Source: Dyella monticola (lineage in GTDB: Bacteria; Pseudomonadota; Gammaproteobacteria; Xanthomonadales; Rhodanobacteraceae). Taken from it: DNA of 64,000 nt. The position numbers and the translations under genes were made by a program. This document shows, one piece after another, positions 47,287-59,366 of this stretch. Location: assembly GCF_003363155.1 (NCBI RefSeq), contig NZ_QRBE01000002.1, positions 391,795-455,794 of the forward strand, in the 5' to 3' direction. Below the pieces are notes generated by a model. The model was not told the DNA's origin. It saw only the letters and a program-made list of their open reading frames with translations, and did no database searches. The stretch's first letter is position 1, and each line of letters begins with the position of its first letter.

Positions 47287-48492
47287 ATGACCAAGCAAGT
47301 GCAAGACGCTTATATCGTCGCCGCCACCCGCACACCGGTCGGCAAGGCACCGCGCGGCGTGTTTCGCAACACCCGCCCGGATGACATGCTCGCCCATGTG
47401 ATCCGCGCCGTGCTGGCGCAGGCACCCGGTATCGATCCGCATCGCATCGGCGACGTGATCATCGGCTGCGCCATGCCCGAGGCCGAGCAAGGCATGAACG
47501 TGGCGCGCATTGGCCTGCTGTTGGCCGACCTGCCCGACACGGTGCCGGGCGTTACCGTCAATCGTTTCTGCTCCTCCGGCCTGCAAGCCGTGGCGATGGC
47601 GGCCGACCGCATTCGCCTGGGCGAAGCCGATCTCATGATCGCCGGCGGCACCGAAAGCATGAGCATGGTGCCGATGATGGGTCACAAAGTGGCGATGAAC
47701 CCTGCGATCTTCGACAACGAGCACATCGGCATCGCCTATGGCATGGGCATCACCGCCGAGAACGTGGCCAAGCAGTGGAAAATTTCGCGCGAGGCGCAGG
47801 ATGCGTTCGCCGCGCAAAGTCACGAGCGCGCACTGGCCGCGATCAAGGCCGGCGAGTTCAGGGATGAAATCACCCCGTTCCAACTCGACGACCATTACCC
47901 CGACCTCGCCACGCGCGGCATCAAGACCGACAGTCGCCTGATCGATACCGACGAAGGCCCACGCCCGGGCAGCGCGCCGGACGTCCTGGGCAAGCTGAAG
48001 ACGGTATTTCGCAATGGCCAATTCGGCGGCACGGTGACGGCCGGCAACTCCTCGCAGACCTCCGACGGCGCGGCTGCCGTGCTTCTGGCCAGCGAGCAGG
48101 CCATCAAGGAGTACGGCCTTACGCCGCTTGCCCGCTTCGTGGGGTATTCGGTCGCCGGCGTGCGCCCGGACATCATGGGCATCGGCCCGAAGGAAGCGAT
48201 TCCCAAGGCGCTCAAACTTACCGGCATCAAGCAGGATCAACTGGACTGGATCGAGCTGAACGAAGCGTTTGCCGCGCAAGCGCTGGCGGTCATCGGCGAT
48301 CTGGGCCTGGACCCGACCAAGGTGAACCCGTTGGGCGGCGCCATCGCCCTCGGCCACCCGCTGGGTGCTACGGGTGCGGTCCGCACCGCCACACTGGTGC
48401 ATGGCCTGCGCCGCCGCAAGCAGAAGTACGGCATGGTGACGATGTGCATCGGTACCGGCATGGGCGCTGCGGGCGTGTTCGAGGCGCTTTAA
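47287..48492 (+). CDS. fadA: Acetyl-CoA acyltransferase (3-ketoacyl-CoA thiolase)
   Basis: 401 aa from the ATG at 47287 (GGAG upstream). Thiolase motifs: nucleophile Cys in VNRFCSSGLQAVA, IAGGTESMSMVPM, NEAFAAQAL, GGAIALGHPLGATGA and the second Cys in MCIGTGMGAA. It cleaves 3-ketoacyl-CoA to acetyl-CoA. It is partner of the upstream multifunctional enzyme; members active on long chains are sometimes named FadI. Confidence 0.93.
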   Translation: MTKQVQDAYIVAATRTPVGKAPRGVFRNTRPDDMLAHVIRAVLAQAPGIDPHRIGDVIIGCAMPEAEQGMNVARIGLLLADLPDTVPGVTVNRFCSSGLQAVAMAADRIRLGEADLMIAGGTESMSMVPMMGHKVAMNPAIFDNEHIGIAYGMGITAENVAKQWKISREAQDAFAAQSHERALAAIKAGEFRDEITPFQLDDHYPDLATRGIKTDSRLIDTDEGPRPGSAPDVLGKLKTVFRNGQFGGTVTAGNSSQTSDGAAAVLLASEQAIKEYGLTPLARFVGYSVAGVRPDIMGIGPKEAIPKALKLTGIKQDQLDWIELNEAFAAQALAVIGDLGLDPTKVNPLGGAIALGHPLGATGAVRTATLVHGLRRRKQKYGMVTMCIGTGMGAAGVFEAL

Positions 48493-48585
48493 AGCAAGTG
48501 ATGTGGACGCCTCACACGGTTCCTGCAATCTGCGGCGGCGTTGAGACTGAGCGGTGAGGCTCAGGCAAACGGGTACCCCATCTGC

Positions 48586-48607
48586 CCCTCCCCTCCACAG
48601 GGGAGGG
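48586..48607 (+). terminator. Hairpin downstream of fadA
   Basis: CCCTCCCC-TCCACA-GGGGAGGG, an 8-bp stem 94 bp after the fadA stop. No T-run follows. It is the only notable element in the 288-bp gap before the MFS gene; the GC-rich CCCTCCCC type is a common repeat in these genomes. Confidence 0.45.
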
Positions 48608-48780
48608 CTCCGTTTGCGACAAGTGCAAACGCTTAGACAAAAATCGCGCTTGTCCTGATCTTCCCGCCAGCGAATAATGCGACACGCTGCGGCGCACACC
48701 CCGATGCGCCCTACGTTTCGAGCGCTTCCTCCACCCTCGCCCAGGCGGCAGGTCGGTTTCGCTCGCTGCAGGATTCCTTC

Positions 48781-50223
48781 GTGAGCACGTTGAGTGAGGA
48801 AAAGATCGAAGCGTCGGCCCTCGCCCAACCGGCGTACCCCGATTACCGCATCATTTCTCTGATCGTCGGGTGTGCAATCTTCCTTGAACAAGTGGACGGT
48901 ACCGTGCTGGCGACGGCACTCCCCACCATGGCGCGCGATTTCGGTGTGTCCGCCCCCGCCATGAGCGTGGCGGTGACCAGCTATCTGCTGGCCCTGGCGA
49001 TACTCATTCCGGTAAGTGGCGCTATTTCGGACCGCTTTGGGGCCAAGCGCGTATTCAACAGTTCCATCGTGGTGTTCATCATCGGGTCGATCCTGTGCTC
49101 GCTGACCCGGACCCTGCCCGCCATGGTGGCTGCACGACTTTTGCAAGGCACGGGCGGCGCGATGATGGCGCCCGTAGGGCGGCTGGTCATCCTGCGTACG
49201 GTCGACCGCCGTCATCTGGTGTCCTCCATGATGTGGACGCTTATCCCCGCCATTCTCGGCACCATGGCCGGGCCACCGCTTGGCGGCTTCATTGTTCAGT
49301 ATCTGGATTGGCGCTGGATTTTTTACATCAATGTACCGATCGGCGTACTGGGTTTCTGGCTGGTACGTCGATATATCCCGGTGGTGCATGCCGCGACGCG
49401 GCCCGCGCGCTTCGACTGGTTGGGCTTCGCGCTTTGCAGCGTCGGACTGGGGTGTTTGCTGTTCGGATTGGAGCTGTTTGGCGAGAACACCAACGCGCGC
49501 AATGCCGTGATGCTGATCATCCTTGGCGCGGCGTCATGTCTGGCGTACGTGCAGCATGCCAAGCGCCGCACCAACCCTGCGGTGGATCTCACACTGCTGC
49601 GCATCGAATCGTTTCGCCTGTCGGTGATATCCGGCTCGCTGATGCGTATTACCCAGGGTGCGCAGCCTTTTCTGCTGCCGCTGCTGCTGCAGATCGGGCT
49701 GGGTTTCTCGGCGCTGCGCAGTGGTCAATTGGTGTTGGCGATTTCCGTGGGTGCGCTATTGGCGCGCGTTTGTACGACGCACGTGTTGCGGCGGATCGGC
49801 TTTCGCCGCGCCATGGTCTACAACGGCGTGCTGGCCAGCCTCAGCTACGCGGTATGCGCGTTTTTCCGGGCGGATTGGCCGTTCTGGCTGATGTTTGGCC
49901 TGCTCATGGGTTGCGGCCTGGTGATGTCGTTCCAGTTCGCCTCCTACAACACGATCGCTTATGAAGCCGTGCCGACCGATCGCATGAGCGCGGCCAACAG
50001 CTTCTACTCCACCTTGCAGCAGCTGATGCTTTCCATTGGCGTGTGCTGCGGGGCGCTGATTCTCAAGATGGCCATGACGGTCAGCCATAACGCCGAGCCC
50101 AGCCGCATGAATTTCTCGGTGGCGTTTCTGGTGGTTACGGCGATATCGCTCAGCTCCACCTATTGGCATCGGGCCTTTGCCCACGATGCGGGTCATGAAA
50201 TGAGTGGGCACCGTCAGCGCTAG
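48781..50223 (+). CDS. MFS transporter, EmrB/QacA (DHA2) type
   Basis: 480 aa from a GTG at 48781. About 14 hydrophobic segments. DHA2 motifs: LEQVDGTVLATALPTMARDFG in the first span, GAISDRFGAKRVF (motif A), ARLLQGTGGAMMAPVGR, and GTMAGPPLGGFIVQYLDWRWIFYINVPIG (motif C region). Likely an efflux pump for drugs or metabolites in the inner membrane. No membrane-fusion partner is adjacent. Confidence 0.85.
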   Translation: MSTLSEEKIEASALAQPAYPDYRIISLIVGCAIFLEQVDGTVLATALPTMARDFGVSAPAMSVAVTSYLLALAILIPVSGAISDRFGAKRVFNSSIVVFIIGSILCSLTRTLPAMVAARLLQGTGGAMMAPVGRLVILRTVDRRHLVSSMMWTLIPAILGTMAGPPLGGFIVQYLDWRWIFYINVPIGVLGFWLVRRYIPVVHAATRPARFDWLGFALCSVGLGCLLFGLELFGENTNARNAVMLIILGAASCLAYVQHAKRRTNPAVDLTLLRIESFRLSVISGSLMRITQGAQPFLLPLLLQIGLGFSALRSGQLVLAISVGALLARVCTTHVLRRIGFRRAMVYNGVLASLSYAVCAFFRADWPFWLMFGLLMGCGLVMSFQFASYNTIAYEAVPTDRMSAANSFYSTLQQLMLSIGVCCGALILKMAMTVSHNAEPSRMNFSVAFLVVTAISLSSTYWHRAFAHDAGHEMSGHRQR

Positions 50224-50309
50224 CTGCACACACTGTTTCCCCGGCGTGCGTTTTACTGGGTAACGACCGGCCTTATGTTTGGCTGCATTCAAAACCAGTG
50301 AGGTGTCCC

Positions 50310-51011
50310 ATGATCGAACGACGTCCTTTCGAGCAGCTCGGCGGAGCCGATCACGGCTGGCTGAAGGCCAAGCATCACTTTTCATTTGCCGGCTATAACG
50401 ATTCCAAGCGCATGGGCTGGGGCGCGCTGCGCGTATGGAACGATGACACCATCGCATCGCAAACCGGCTTTCCGCCGCATCCGCATGCAAACATGGAAAT
50501 CATCACTTACGTGCGTGAAGGGGCGATCAGCCATCGCGACAGCCTGGGCAACGAAGGTCGCACGGTGGCCGGCGACGTGCAGGTGATGAGCGCAGGCAGC
50601 GGTATCACGCACAGCGAATACAACCTGGAGTCCGAGGCCACGCGCATCTTCCAAATCTGGATCATCCCAGACGAACAGGGCCGCCCTCCCTCCTGGGGCA
50701 CCAAACCTTTCCCGGTAGATAACCGCTCAGACCGTTTTGTCGTGTTGGCGAGCGGCATCAAAGGCGATGTGGGTGCGCTGCCGCTGCGCACCGACGCGCG
50801 CGTACTCGGTGCAACGCTCAAGGCCGGCCAAACCGTTCACTACACACTGGATAAGCAGCGCTACGCTTATCTAGTACCGGCCAAAGGCGCCGTGGAGATC
50901 AACGGCATTCGTATCGATGCTCGTGACGGCGCGGCCATCCGCGATGAAACCGCGCTTGAGGTGAAAGCGCTTGAGGATGCCGAGTTGGTGCTCGTCGATT
51001 CGAACCCGTGA
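50310..51011 (+). CDS. Pirin-family protein (YhhW-like)
   Basis: 233 aa from the ATG at 50310 (GAGG upstream). A bicupin pirin with metal ligands in FPPHPHANMEIITYV (two His, Glu) and GSGITHSEYN (His). Some members (E. coli YhhW) have quercetin 2,3-dioxygenase activity; the physiological role is unknown. Monocistronic. Confidence 0.9.
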   Translation: MIERRPFEQLGGADHGWLKAKHHFSFAGYNDSKRMGWGALRVWNDDTIASQTGFPPHPHANMEIITYVREGAISHRDSLGNEGRTVAGDVQVMSAGSGITHSEYNLESEATRIFQIWIIPDEQGRPPSWGTKPFPVDNRSDRFVVLASGIKGDVGALPLRTDARVLGATLKAGQTVHYTLDKQRYAYLVPAKGAVEINGIRIDARDGAAIRDETALEVKALEDAELVLVDSNP

Positions 51012-51188
51012 TGGATTGACGGCACGCGCGAAGTCTCGCTGAACACTTCCACGCCATAATGGAATGCGGCACACCCACATCGGAGCGTTGTCAATGCGGT
51101 GTGGGTGAAGTGTCGTCATTTTTGTAGGCGATGCTTTACCTATTAGTAAGCGTCTTATTTTCCAGCATGGCAGCCGCTGACAAACGTG

Positions 51189-51437
51189 CTAGCGACTCTT
51201 AGGCGCCTTTCGGTCATGCACAACATAGTCAGCCATGGATTCTGCAACACGGTTCACAGCAGGATCGGAAGAGCTGCGGCAAGACTCCAGCCAGCCCTTT
51301 ACCAGCCTTCGCTTCTTTTGGGGAGAGACGTAGACGAATTCATTGAGCTTATCCATGAATTCGTCACGCTGGGTTTTATCGAGCCCACTGAAACCAAGCA
51401 GAACAACTGCGATGTCCGAATCGTTTGACTCGCCCAC
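51189..51437 (-). CDS. Small hypothetical cytoplasmic protein
   Basis: 82 aa starting at a GTG, with AAAGG about ten bases upstream. It is hydrophilic and helical in composition (KTQRDEFMDKLNEFVYVS, KKRRLVKGWLESC), without signal or membrane segment. I do not recognise a family. An antisense frame covers the same bases, but the composition of this one looks more protein-like. Confidence 0.5.
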   Translation of the reverse strand: MGESNDSDIAVVLLGFSGLDKTQRDEFMDKLNEFVYVSPQKKRRLVKGWLESCRSSSDPAVNRVAESMADYVVHDRKAPKSR

Positions 51438-51574
51438 TAGGAAGTGCCTTTATGCAGGACAGGCGGCTTAAGATAGGTTCCGCATCCGAGCTAGGCTAGC
51501 TGCGCACGGGTAAGCCCGCTATAGGAAAAACCCGATCTTGCCGCGTTAACTTAGATCACATCGCGCAAGATAAA

Positions 51575-52267
51575 TCAGACGCCGTCACCAGACTTGCGCG
51601 CAATCTCCTTTGACAGCTGCGAGGCTTGCACTAGACCGTTCGCGAGCGCGTAGTTGAACACTTCGGCATCATTGCACAAGCCCAGTTTTTTCATGGCAGA
51701 CTGTTTTTGAGCGCTGATGGTTTTACTGCTTCGCCCGACACGTAGGCCAATTTCCGTAACGGTGAATCCTTCCGCGTAAAGGCGTAGCACCTCCGTCTCG
51801 CGTTTCGTCAATCGGGGCCGATCAACCTCACCTTGTGAGGTAGCCAACATCTGTTGCAACAAGCTCGCCGCATCGGGTGAAAGATAATGATCGCCCTGCT
51901 GCGCCATCCGAATGGCGCTTTCCACGTTATGAAGATCATCCGACTTGCTGACAATGGCGCTCACACCCACGTCGAGAATGTTTTGCAGCACGCCACCGTT
52001 TTCGATACCCGTAAGCACCACCAACCGAACATTGGAAAAACGACGCCGGATAAAACGAAGGAGCGACAGGCCGTCACCATAACGGCCGTGCGGCATGGAA
52101 AAATCGGTTACCACCACATCACACGGGCACTTGCCCAGCAGCTCGACCAGGGCGGTGGAGTCGGTGGCCAACCCCACCACCGTGATACCTTCAAAACCGG
52201 TCAACAAATGCTCCATGCCGGTGAGCAAGGTCGGATGGTCATCGGCGACGGCTACCCGAATCGTCAA
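51575..52267 (-). CDS. RcsB-like response regulator (TTG start)
   Basis: 230 aa. The start is a TTG at 52267: AAGGAG stands six bases upstream and the receiver fold (TIRVAVADDHPTLLTGME) begins at once, whereas longer in-frame ATG starts add antisense sequence of the neighbouring regulator. Receiver: ADDHP, phospho-Asp in VVTDFSMPHG, Lys in IVSKSDD. LuxR-type HTH: LTKRETEVLRLYAEGFTVTE..SSKTISAQKQSAMKKLGL, very like RcsB. No histidine kinase is adjacent. It is divergent from a paralogous regulator. Confidence 0.88.
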   Translation of the reverse strand: MTIRVAVADDHPTLLTGMEHLLTGFEGITVVGLATDSTALVELLGKCPCDVVVTDFSMPHGRYGDGLSLLRFIRRRFSNVRLVVLTGIENGGVLQNILDVGVSAIVSKSDDLHNVESAIRMAQQGDHYLSPDAASLLQQMLATSQGEVDRPRLTKRETEVLRLYAEGFTVTEIGLRVGRSSKTISAQKQSAMKKLGLCNDAEVFNYALANGLVQASQLSKEIARKSGDGV

Positions 52268-52403
52268 GCAAAACTCCTTATGCCCGTCAGCTGGGTTGGA
52301 CAAGCACGGTAGTATAGCCGCGCTGCCCAGTCTGCCTCGGTATATTACGATGTACGCACAAGCGACGACACGCCCTGCCGGTGTATCGAACAGGTCCTCC
52401 AAA

Positions 52404-53057
52404 ATGGACAACCTTATCCGTGTTGCGGTGGCTGACGACCATCCCGTCATCCGCATGGGCATTGAGGCCACGCTTGATTCCATCAGCAGCGTGCACCGAA
52501 TCGGCTCGGTGTCCGATTCCACCCAGCTCGTGGCGCTGTTGGACGCACACCCCTGCGAGATCCTGGTAACCGACTACGCCATGCCTGGCGGTCAGTATGG
52601 CGATGGCCTGGAGTTGATTTCCTTCCTTCGCAACCGTTACCAGGACATGAACATCATCGTGCTCACCGGCTTGGGCAAAATGGTGTTGATCCGCAGCCTG
52701 ATGGCTTTTGGTATTCACGCCATCCTCAGCAAAACGGACGATATCTCCCATCTGAGCGGGGCCATTCAGGCGGCACAGGCGGGGCGACGGTATTTCTCGC
52801 CCAGCATCGCCAACATAATGAAGTCGCAGTCACTGGGAAGCAGCTCCATGCAGCTCTCACCCCGCGAAGCGGAGGTGATCGCACTTTATATTGGTGGCGC
52901 CAGCATCAACGGCATTGCCGAAAAATTGCAGCGCAGCAAGCAGACCATCAGCACACAGAAGGTCAACGCCATGCGCAAATTAGGTATCGACAGCGACGCG
53001 GACTTGTTCAAGTACGCGATTGAATTGGATCTCCATAAAAAAGAAAAACGGCAGTAG
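52404..53057 (+). CDS. RcsB-like response regulator, paralogue
   Basis: 217 aa. Receiver with ADDHPVIRMGIE, phospho-Asp in LVTDYAMPGGQYGDGLE, Lys in ILSKTDD; HTH with LSPREAEVIALYIGGASINGIAEKLQRSKQTISTQK. Clearly related to the divergent neighbour across 136 bp of shared promoter region. Activation domain residues are all present, so both should be phosphorylatable. A partner kinase is not visible nearby, apart from the degenerate MASE1 protein 7 kb away. Confidence 0.9.
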   Translation: MDNLIRVAVADDHPVIRMGIEATLDSISSVHRIGSVSDSTQLVALLDAHPCEILVTDYAMPGGQYGDGLELISFLRNRYQDMNIIVLTGLGKMVLIRSLMAFGIHAILSKTDDISHLSGAIQAAQAGRRYFSPSIANIMKSQSLGSSSMQLSPREAEVIALYIGGASINGIAEKLQRSKQTISTQKVNAMRKLGIDSDADLFKYAIELDLHKKEKRQ

Positions 53058-53063
53058 GCCCTT

Positions 53064-53092
53064 CCCTGCGCGAAAGTGATTACGCGCAAGGG
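53064..53092. terminator. Hairpin between convergent genes
   Basis: CCC-TGCGCG and CGCGCA-A-GGG pair around a 10-nt loop, in the 37-bp gap between the RcsB-like gene and epmA, which converge. No U-run on either strand; it could act in both directions. Confidence 0.45.
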
Positions 53093-53094
53093 TG

Positions 53095-54066
53095 CTATGC
53101 CTTGGAGAAAGGGAACGCGAGCACGTCAGTAATTTTGTCTGTGCCTGCCATGCACATCAGCAGGCGTTCAACACCCACCGCGACGCCTGCGCAATCGGGC
53201 ATGCGTCCAAGAACTGCCAGCAATTGTTCGTCAATAGGCATTTCGCGCAAACCGCGCTCCCGTCGGCGCGCGTTGTCGTTCTCGAAACGCGTGCGCTGTT
53301 CGGCGGCATCGTTGAGTTCGTGATAGCCGTTGGCCAGCTCATGGGAGCCCAGATAAAGCTCGAAGCGCTCCGCCAGCGGCGGATCGCCAGGGCGAATACG
53401 CGCCAGGGCGCTTTGGCTGGCGGGATAATCATGGATCACCGTGATGCGATCACGCGGAAAAGAAGGTTGCAGCTCATGGGTGATAAGAAGATCGAGCCAA
53501 TCGTCTCGCGTTAAACCTGACGGATTGATGTCGTATTTGGCTAGCGGCTCGCGCAGTTGCTCAACATCGGCATGGAGCGGGTCCAAGCCCAACTCATCAA
53601 GAAACAGCTGGCGATAACCCTCGATCAGCACTTCCACGCGAGCGCCGGCCAGCGCAAGTGCAGCTTCGACCAGGGCGATGGTTTCCTCCATCAGGTGGCG
53701 ATGGTTCCAGCCGACCCGATACCACTCAAGCATGGTGAACTCCGGATTATGCCGCTCCCCTGCTTCGCCATTACGAAATACACGACCGAGTTCGTAGCAA
53801 TCGCCCACTCCATCGGCGAGCAAGCGCTTTAACGAGTATTCCGGCGAAGTACGCAGCCACCGTTCGCGTGAACCCGCATCGACATGACCGTGGAAAGGTG
53901 CATTGAAACTTTCGATATTGGGATCGGTGTTGCCGGCTGCGGAGAGGATGGGTGTCTCCACTTCCAACACGCCGCGCTCGGCGAAAAAAGTGCGAATCAT
54001 GGCATAGAGCTTTGCACGCCCCTGCAAACGCTGACGAAACGGAGTGACGTTGGTAGTGGCGTCCAT
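53095..54066 (-). CDS. epmA: EF-P lysine-34 beta-lysyltransferase (EpmA/GenX)
   Basis: 323 aa from the ATG at 54066. A truncated class II lysyl-tRNA-synthetase-like catalytic domain without anticodon-binding part: RAKLYAMIRTFFAERGVLEVETP, RTSPEYSLKRLLADG, FRNGEAGERHNPEFTMLEWYR and the C-terminal GVAVGVERLLM. It attaches (R)-beta-lysine to EF-P. It begins five bases after the ligA stop. Confidence 0.93.
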   Translation of the reverse strand: MDATTNVTPFRQRLQGRAKLYAMIRTFFAERGVLEVETPILSAAGNTDPNIESFNAPFHGHVDAGSRERWLRTSPEYSLKRLLADGVGDCYELGRVFRNGEAGERHNPEFTMLEWYRVGWNHRHLMEETIALVEAALALAGARVEVLIEGYRQLFLDELGLDPLHADVEQLREPLAKYDINPSGLTRDDWLDLLITHELQPSFPRDRITVIHDYPASQSALARIRPGDPPLAERFELYLGSHELANGYHELNDAAEQRTRFENDNARRRERGLREMPIDEQLLAVLGRMPDCAGVAVGVERLLMCMAGTDKITDVLAFPFSKA

Positions 54067-54071
54067 ACCGA

Positions 54072-56552
<2,481 letters not shown>

Positions 56553-56662
56553 TCAACGCCTTGGGCAGCCATCCGGCGCCCCTTTTTACGCGCTACCGAC
56601 GTAGCCTTCGTCATCAGGCTTCCTTAAGCCTAATAGCTGCCATAGCAGGTATCATAGCGCCC

Positions 56663-58120
56663 ATGCCTTCCCAGTCCGCCGTCTCCCCCGCAAGCGCTTC
56701 AACGGCCACGGCGGACGCAATCGCCCTGCTCCCTTCGCGCGATCGCTACAACGGCTTGATCTGGCTGGTGTCGGCAGCGTTCTTCATGCAGGCGCTGGAT
56801 TCCACCATCGTCAATACAGCGGTGCCGGCAATCGCCTCTGCATTGCACGAAACACCCCTGAACATGCGTAGCGCGCTGACCAGCTACGTGCTGACCCTGG
56901 CGATTCTCATCCCGGCCAGCCCTTGGCTGTGCGACCGGTTTGGGACCCGGCGCGTGTTCGGCGTGGCGATCGGCGTGTTTGCGATCGGCTCGCTACTTTG
57001 CGGCTTGGCGCAGACCTTGCCGGAGCTGGTCATGGCGCGCGTGCTTCAAGGCTGCGGCGGCGCGGCGTTGATGCCGGTGGGCCGTTACGTACTGGTACGC
57101 ACCATCGACAAACACGATTTCGTACAGGTGATGAGCACTGTCGCCACATTCGGTTTGCTCGGCTCTGTGTTGGGTCCCTTGCTCGGTGGCGCGCTCGTGC
57201 AGTACACGAACTGGCGGCTGATTTTTCTGCTCAACGTTCCCGTCGGGATCGTTGGCGTATGGCTCAATCATCGCGAAATGCCCGAGTACCGGCTGGATAC
57301 GGCCCATCGTTTCGATGTGTTTGGCTTCATGCTGTTTGCCGCTTCGTCCGCCTTGCTGCTGGCTGCTTCGGAATTCGCTGCGGACGAAACCATCCGTTGG
57401 CTGGACATGACGGCGTTTGTGCTGCTCGCCGTGGGTTTCGGCGCCGCCTATGTATGGCATAGCCGGAGGGCGGATCACCCTGTGGCGGATCTTGCCTTGC
57501 TGCGCGTGCGTAGCGTGTGGGTCGCACTCTCGGGTAACTTGCTGACGCGCTTGGGCGTGAGCGGCATGTTTTTGTTGATCGTGCTGTTTCTGCAAGTGGG
57601 TTGCGGCTGGTCGCCACTGATGGCGGGCCTGATGATGGTGCCGCAAGCGCTTGGCTCAATCAGCGCCAAGTGGCTGGTAAATCGCACGCTGGTACGGTTG
57701 GGTTATCGACGGCTGCTGCTTGGGAACACCCTGCTGGTCGCTGTGATGCTGGCGATGTTCGCATTGCTTGGCCCGCATACGCCAATGGCGCTCATTGCAT
57801 TGCTGGTGTTCGTGTACGGTGGCTTCATGGGTATGCAGTACACCGTTATGAATACGCTGATCTACACCGACCTGGATATCAAGCACGCCTCGATGGCGTC
57901 CTCGATGGCCTCTACCACGCAGTATCTTTCCATGAGTTTCGGCATCGCCCTGGCCACCATTCTCATGCAGACATTGCTGCACGGCCAAAATAGCGGCGCG
58001 TATGTGGTGGCGTTCCGTTGGACGGTCATCGTTCTGGCCATCATCACGGCCCTTGCCAGCCGCGTGTTTGCCCGGCTCGAAAACAAACCCAAAGAAACCA
58101 GCGTGCCATCACCCGCGTGA
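56663..58120 (+). CDS. MFS transporter, EmrB/QacA (DHA2) type
   Basis: 485 aa from the ATG at 56663; an in-frame ATG at 56435 gives a leader that overlaps ligA. Motifs: MQALDSTIVNTAVPAIASAL, SPWLCDRFGTRRVFG (motif A), ARVLQGCGGAALMPVGRY and GPLLGGALVQYTNWR. About 14 spans. It is paralogous to the 48781-50223 pump. Likely drug or metabolite efflux. It is followed by the antiporter gene after 43 bp. Confidence 0.85.
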   Translation: MPSQSAVSPASASTATADAIALLPSRDRYNGLIWLVSAAFFMQALDSTIVNTAVPAIASALHETPLNMRSALTSYVLTLAILIPASPWLCDRFGTRRVFGVAIGVFAIGSLLCGLAQTLPELVMARVLQGCGGAALMPVGRYVLVRTIDKHDFVQVMSTVATFGLLGSVLGPLLGGALVQYTNWRLIFLLNVPVGIVGVWLNHREMPEYRLDTAHRFDVFGFMLFAASSALLLAASEFAADETIRWLDMTAFVLLAVGFGAAYVWHSRRADHPVADLALLRVRSVWVALSGNLLTRLGVSGMFLLIVLFLQVGCGWSPLMAGLMMVPQALGSISAKWLVNRTLVRLGYRRLLLGNTLLVAVMLAMFALLGPHTPMALIALLVFVYGGFMGMQYTVMNTLIYTDLDIKHASMASSMASTTQYLSMSFGIALATILMQTLLHGQNSGAYVVAFRWTVIVLAIITALASRVFARLENKPKETSVPSPA

Positions 58121-58163
58121 GCGGTTAGCATGGTGGACGTGCTTATGTCGAAGGATTCCGACC

Positions 58164-59366
58164 ATGCATCACGCCAACGAGATTTTGCTCTCGCTCTTCA
58201 TCGTATTCGTCGCGGCGCAGATTGGCGCAGAGGTTGCGCAGCGCCTGAAACTGCCTGGCGTCGTCGGCGAGATTGCGGCCGGCTGCCTGATCGGTCCTTC
58301 GGTGATGGGCTGGATCACGCCCGAGCAAATCGCGGTGGGTACGCCACTGGATGTGTTGTCCGAAATCGGCGTGGTGCTGCTGCTGTTTTCGGTCGGCCTG
58401 GAAACACGCCTTGAAGACCTGAAGAAAGTCGGCAAATCGGCGTTCCTGGTGGGTGTGCTGGGCGTGCTGCTGCCCTTTGCGATGGGCAGCTTCTGGGCTC
58501 ACGCCAGTGGTTTCGATTGGGGCAAGTCGCTATTTGTTGCCGCTGCGTTCGTCGCGACGTCAGCAGGGATCACCGCGCGCGTGCTGCAGGAATTGGGCGC
58601 GCTGCAGCGGGTGGAAAGCAAAGTGATTCTCGGCGCCGCGGTCATCGACGACATCCTGGCGATGCTGCTGCTGGGCGTGGTGGTATCGCTACAGGGCGGC
58701 GAGGGCTTCGATCCGGTGCATCTGGTGATGGTCCTTGTCGGTGCAATCGGCTTCATCGCCGTGATTGGCTGGGGCGGCGCGCGCGTGATGCGCTGGAACT
58801 CCACGTGGCTGGAAAAGCCGCAGAGTGTCCATTCGCCACTGCTGATCGTGCTGGCCCTGTGCCTGGGGCTGGCCTACTTATCCACCTTGTTTGGGCTGGC
58901 CGCCATCATCGGCGCATTCCTCGCCGGCATGATCGCCTCCGAAACGCGCCAGCAACACACGTTGGAACAACAGATCCAACCGCTACTCGCCTTGCTGACC
59001 CCCTTCTTTTTCGTATTGACCGGCAGCAAGATCAATTTGCATCAATTGGCAAGCACCGATGCGTTGATCGCACTCCTGGTTGTGACCTTGATCGCCATCG
59101 TGTCGAAGCTGCTCGGCGGCTTCCTGGGATCGCTCTCGCTGGGCCGCGCGGGCGCGGCTATCGTGGGCTTTGGGATGGTGCCCCGCGGGGAAGTGGGCGT
59201 GGTCATCGCCAGCCTAGGCCTGGCGGCTGGCGTTTTCAGCGACCAGATGTACGCCATCATCGTGGCCATGTCGCTACTGACGGCCATGGTCACCCCGCCC
59301 ATTCTGGCCTGGTTGCTGCGGCGGGCGGTCAATACGGGCGAGCCCACCCTGCAGCGCGACACGTAA
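58164..59366 (+). CDS. Kef-type cation:proton antiporter (CPA2)
   Basis: 400 aa, AAGGA before the ATG. Na+/H+ exchanger domain with about 12-13 spans: GVVGEIAAGCLIGPSVMGW, VGLETRLEDLKKVGK, ATSAGITARVLQELG, VIDDILAMLLLG (the conserved acidic ion-binding site), GMVPRGEVGVVIASLG. There is no C-terminal TrkA-N/RCK domain, unlike KefB/KefC, so gating by nucleotide or glutathione is not indicated. Confidence 0.9.
   Translation: MHHANEILLSLFIVFVAAQIGAEVAQRLKLPGVVGEIAAGCLIGPSVMGWITPEQIAVGTPLDVLSEIGVVLLLFSVGLETRLEDLKKVGKSAFLVGVLGVLLPFAMGSFWAHASGFDWGKSLFVAAAFVATSAGITARVLQELGALQRVESKVILGAAVIDDILAMLLLGVVVSLQGGEGFDPVHLVMVLVGAIGFIAVIGWGGARVMRWNSTWLEKPQSVHSPLLIVLALCLGLAYLSTLFGLAAIIGAFLAGMIASETRQQHTLEQQIQPLLALLTPFFFVLTGSKINLHQLASTDALIALLVVTLIAIVSKLLGGFLGSLSLGRAGAAIVGFGMVPRGEVGVVIASLGLAAGVFSDQMYAIIVAMSLLTAMVTPPILAWLLRRAVNTGEPTLQRDT

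Noticed and set aside
47143-49389. Long minus-strand frame (748 codons) antisense to fadA and the MFS gene
   Set aside because: Rich in His/Arg/Ala without any fold signature, typical antisense frame in GC-rich coding DNA; both plus-strand genes have strong motifs.
51186-51428. Plus-strand frame antisense to the small 51189-51437 gene
   Set aside because: No ribosome site and less protein-like composition than the minus-strand frame.
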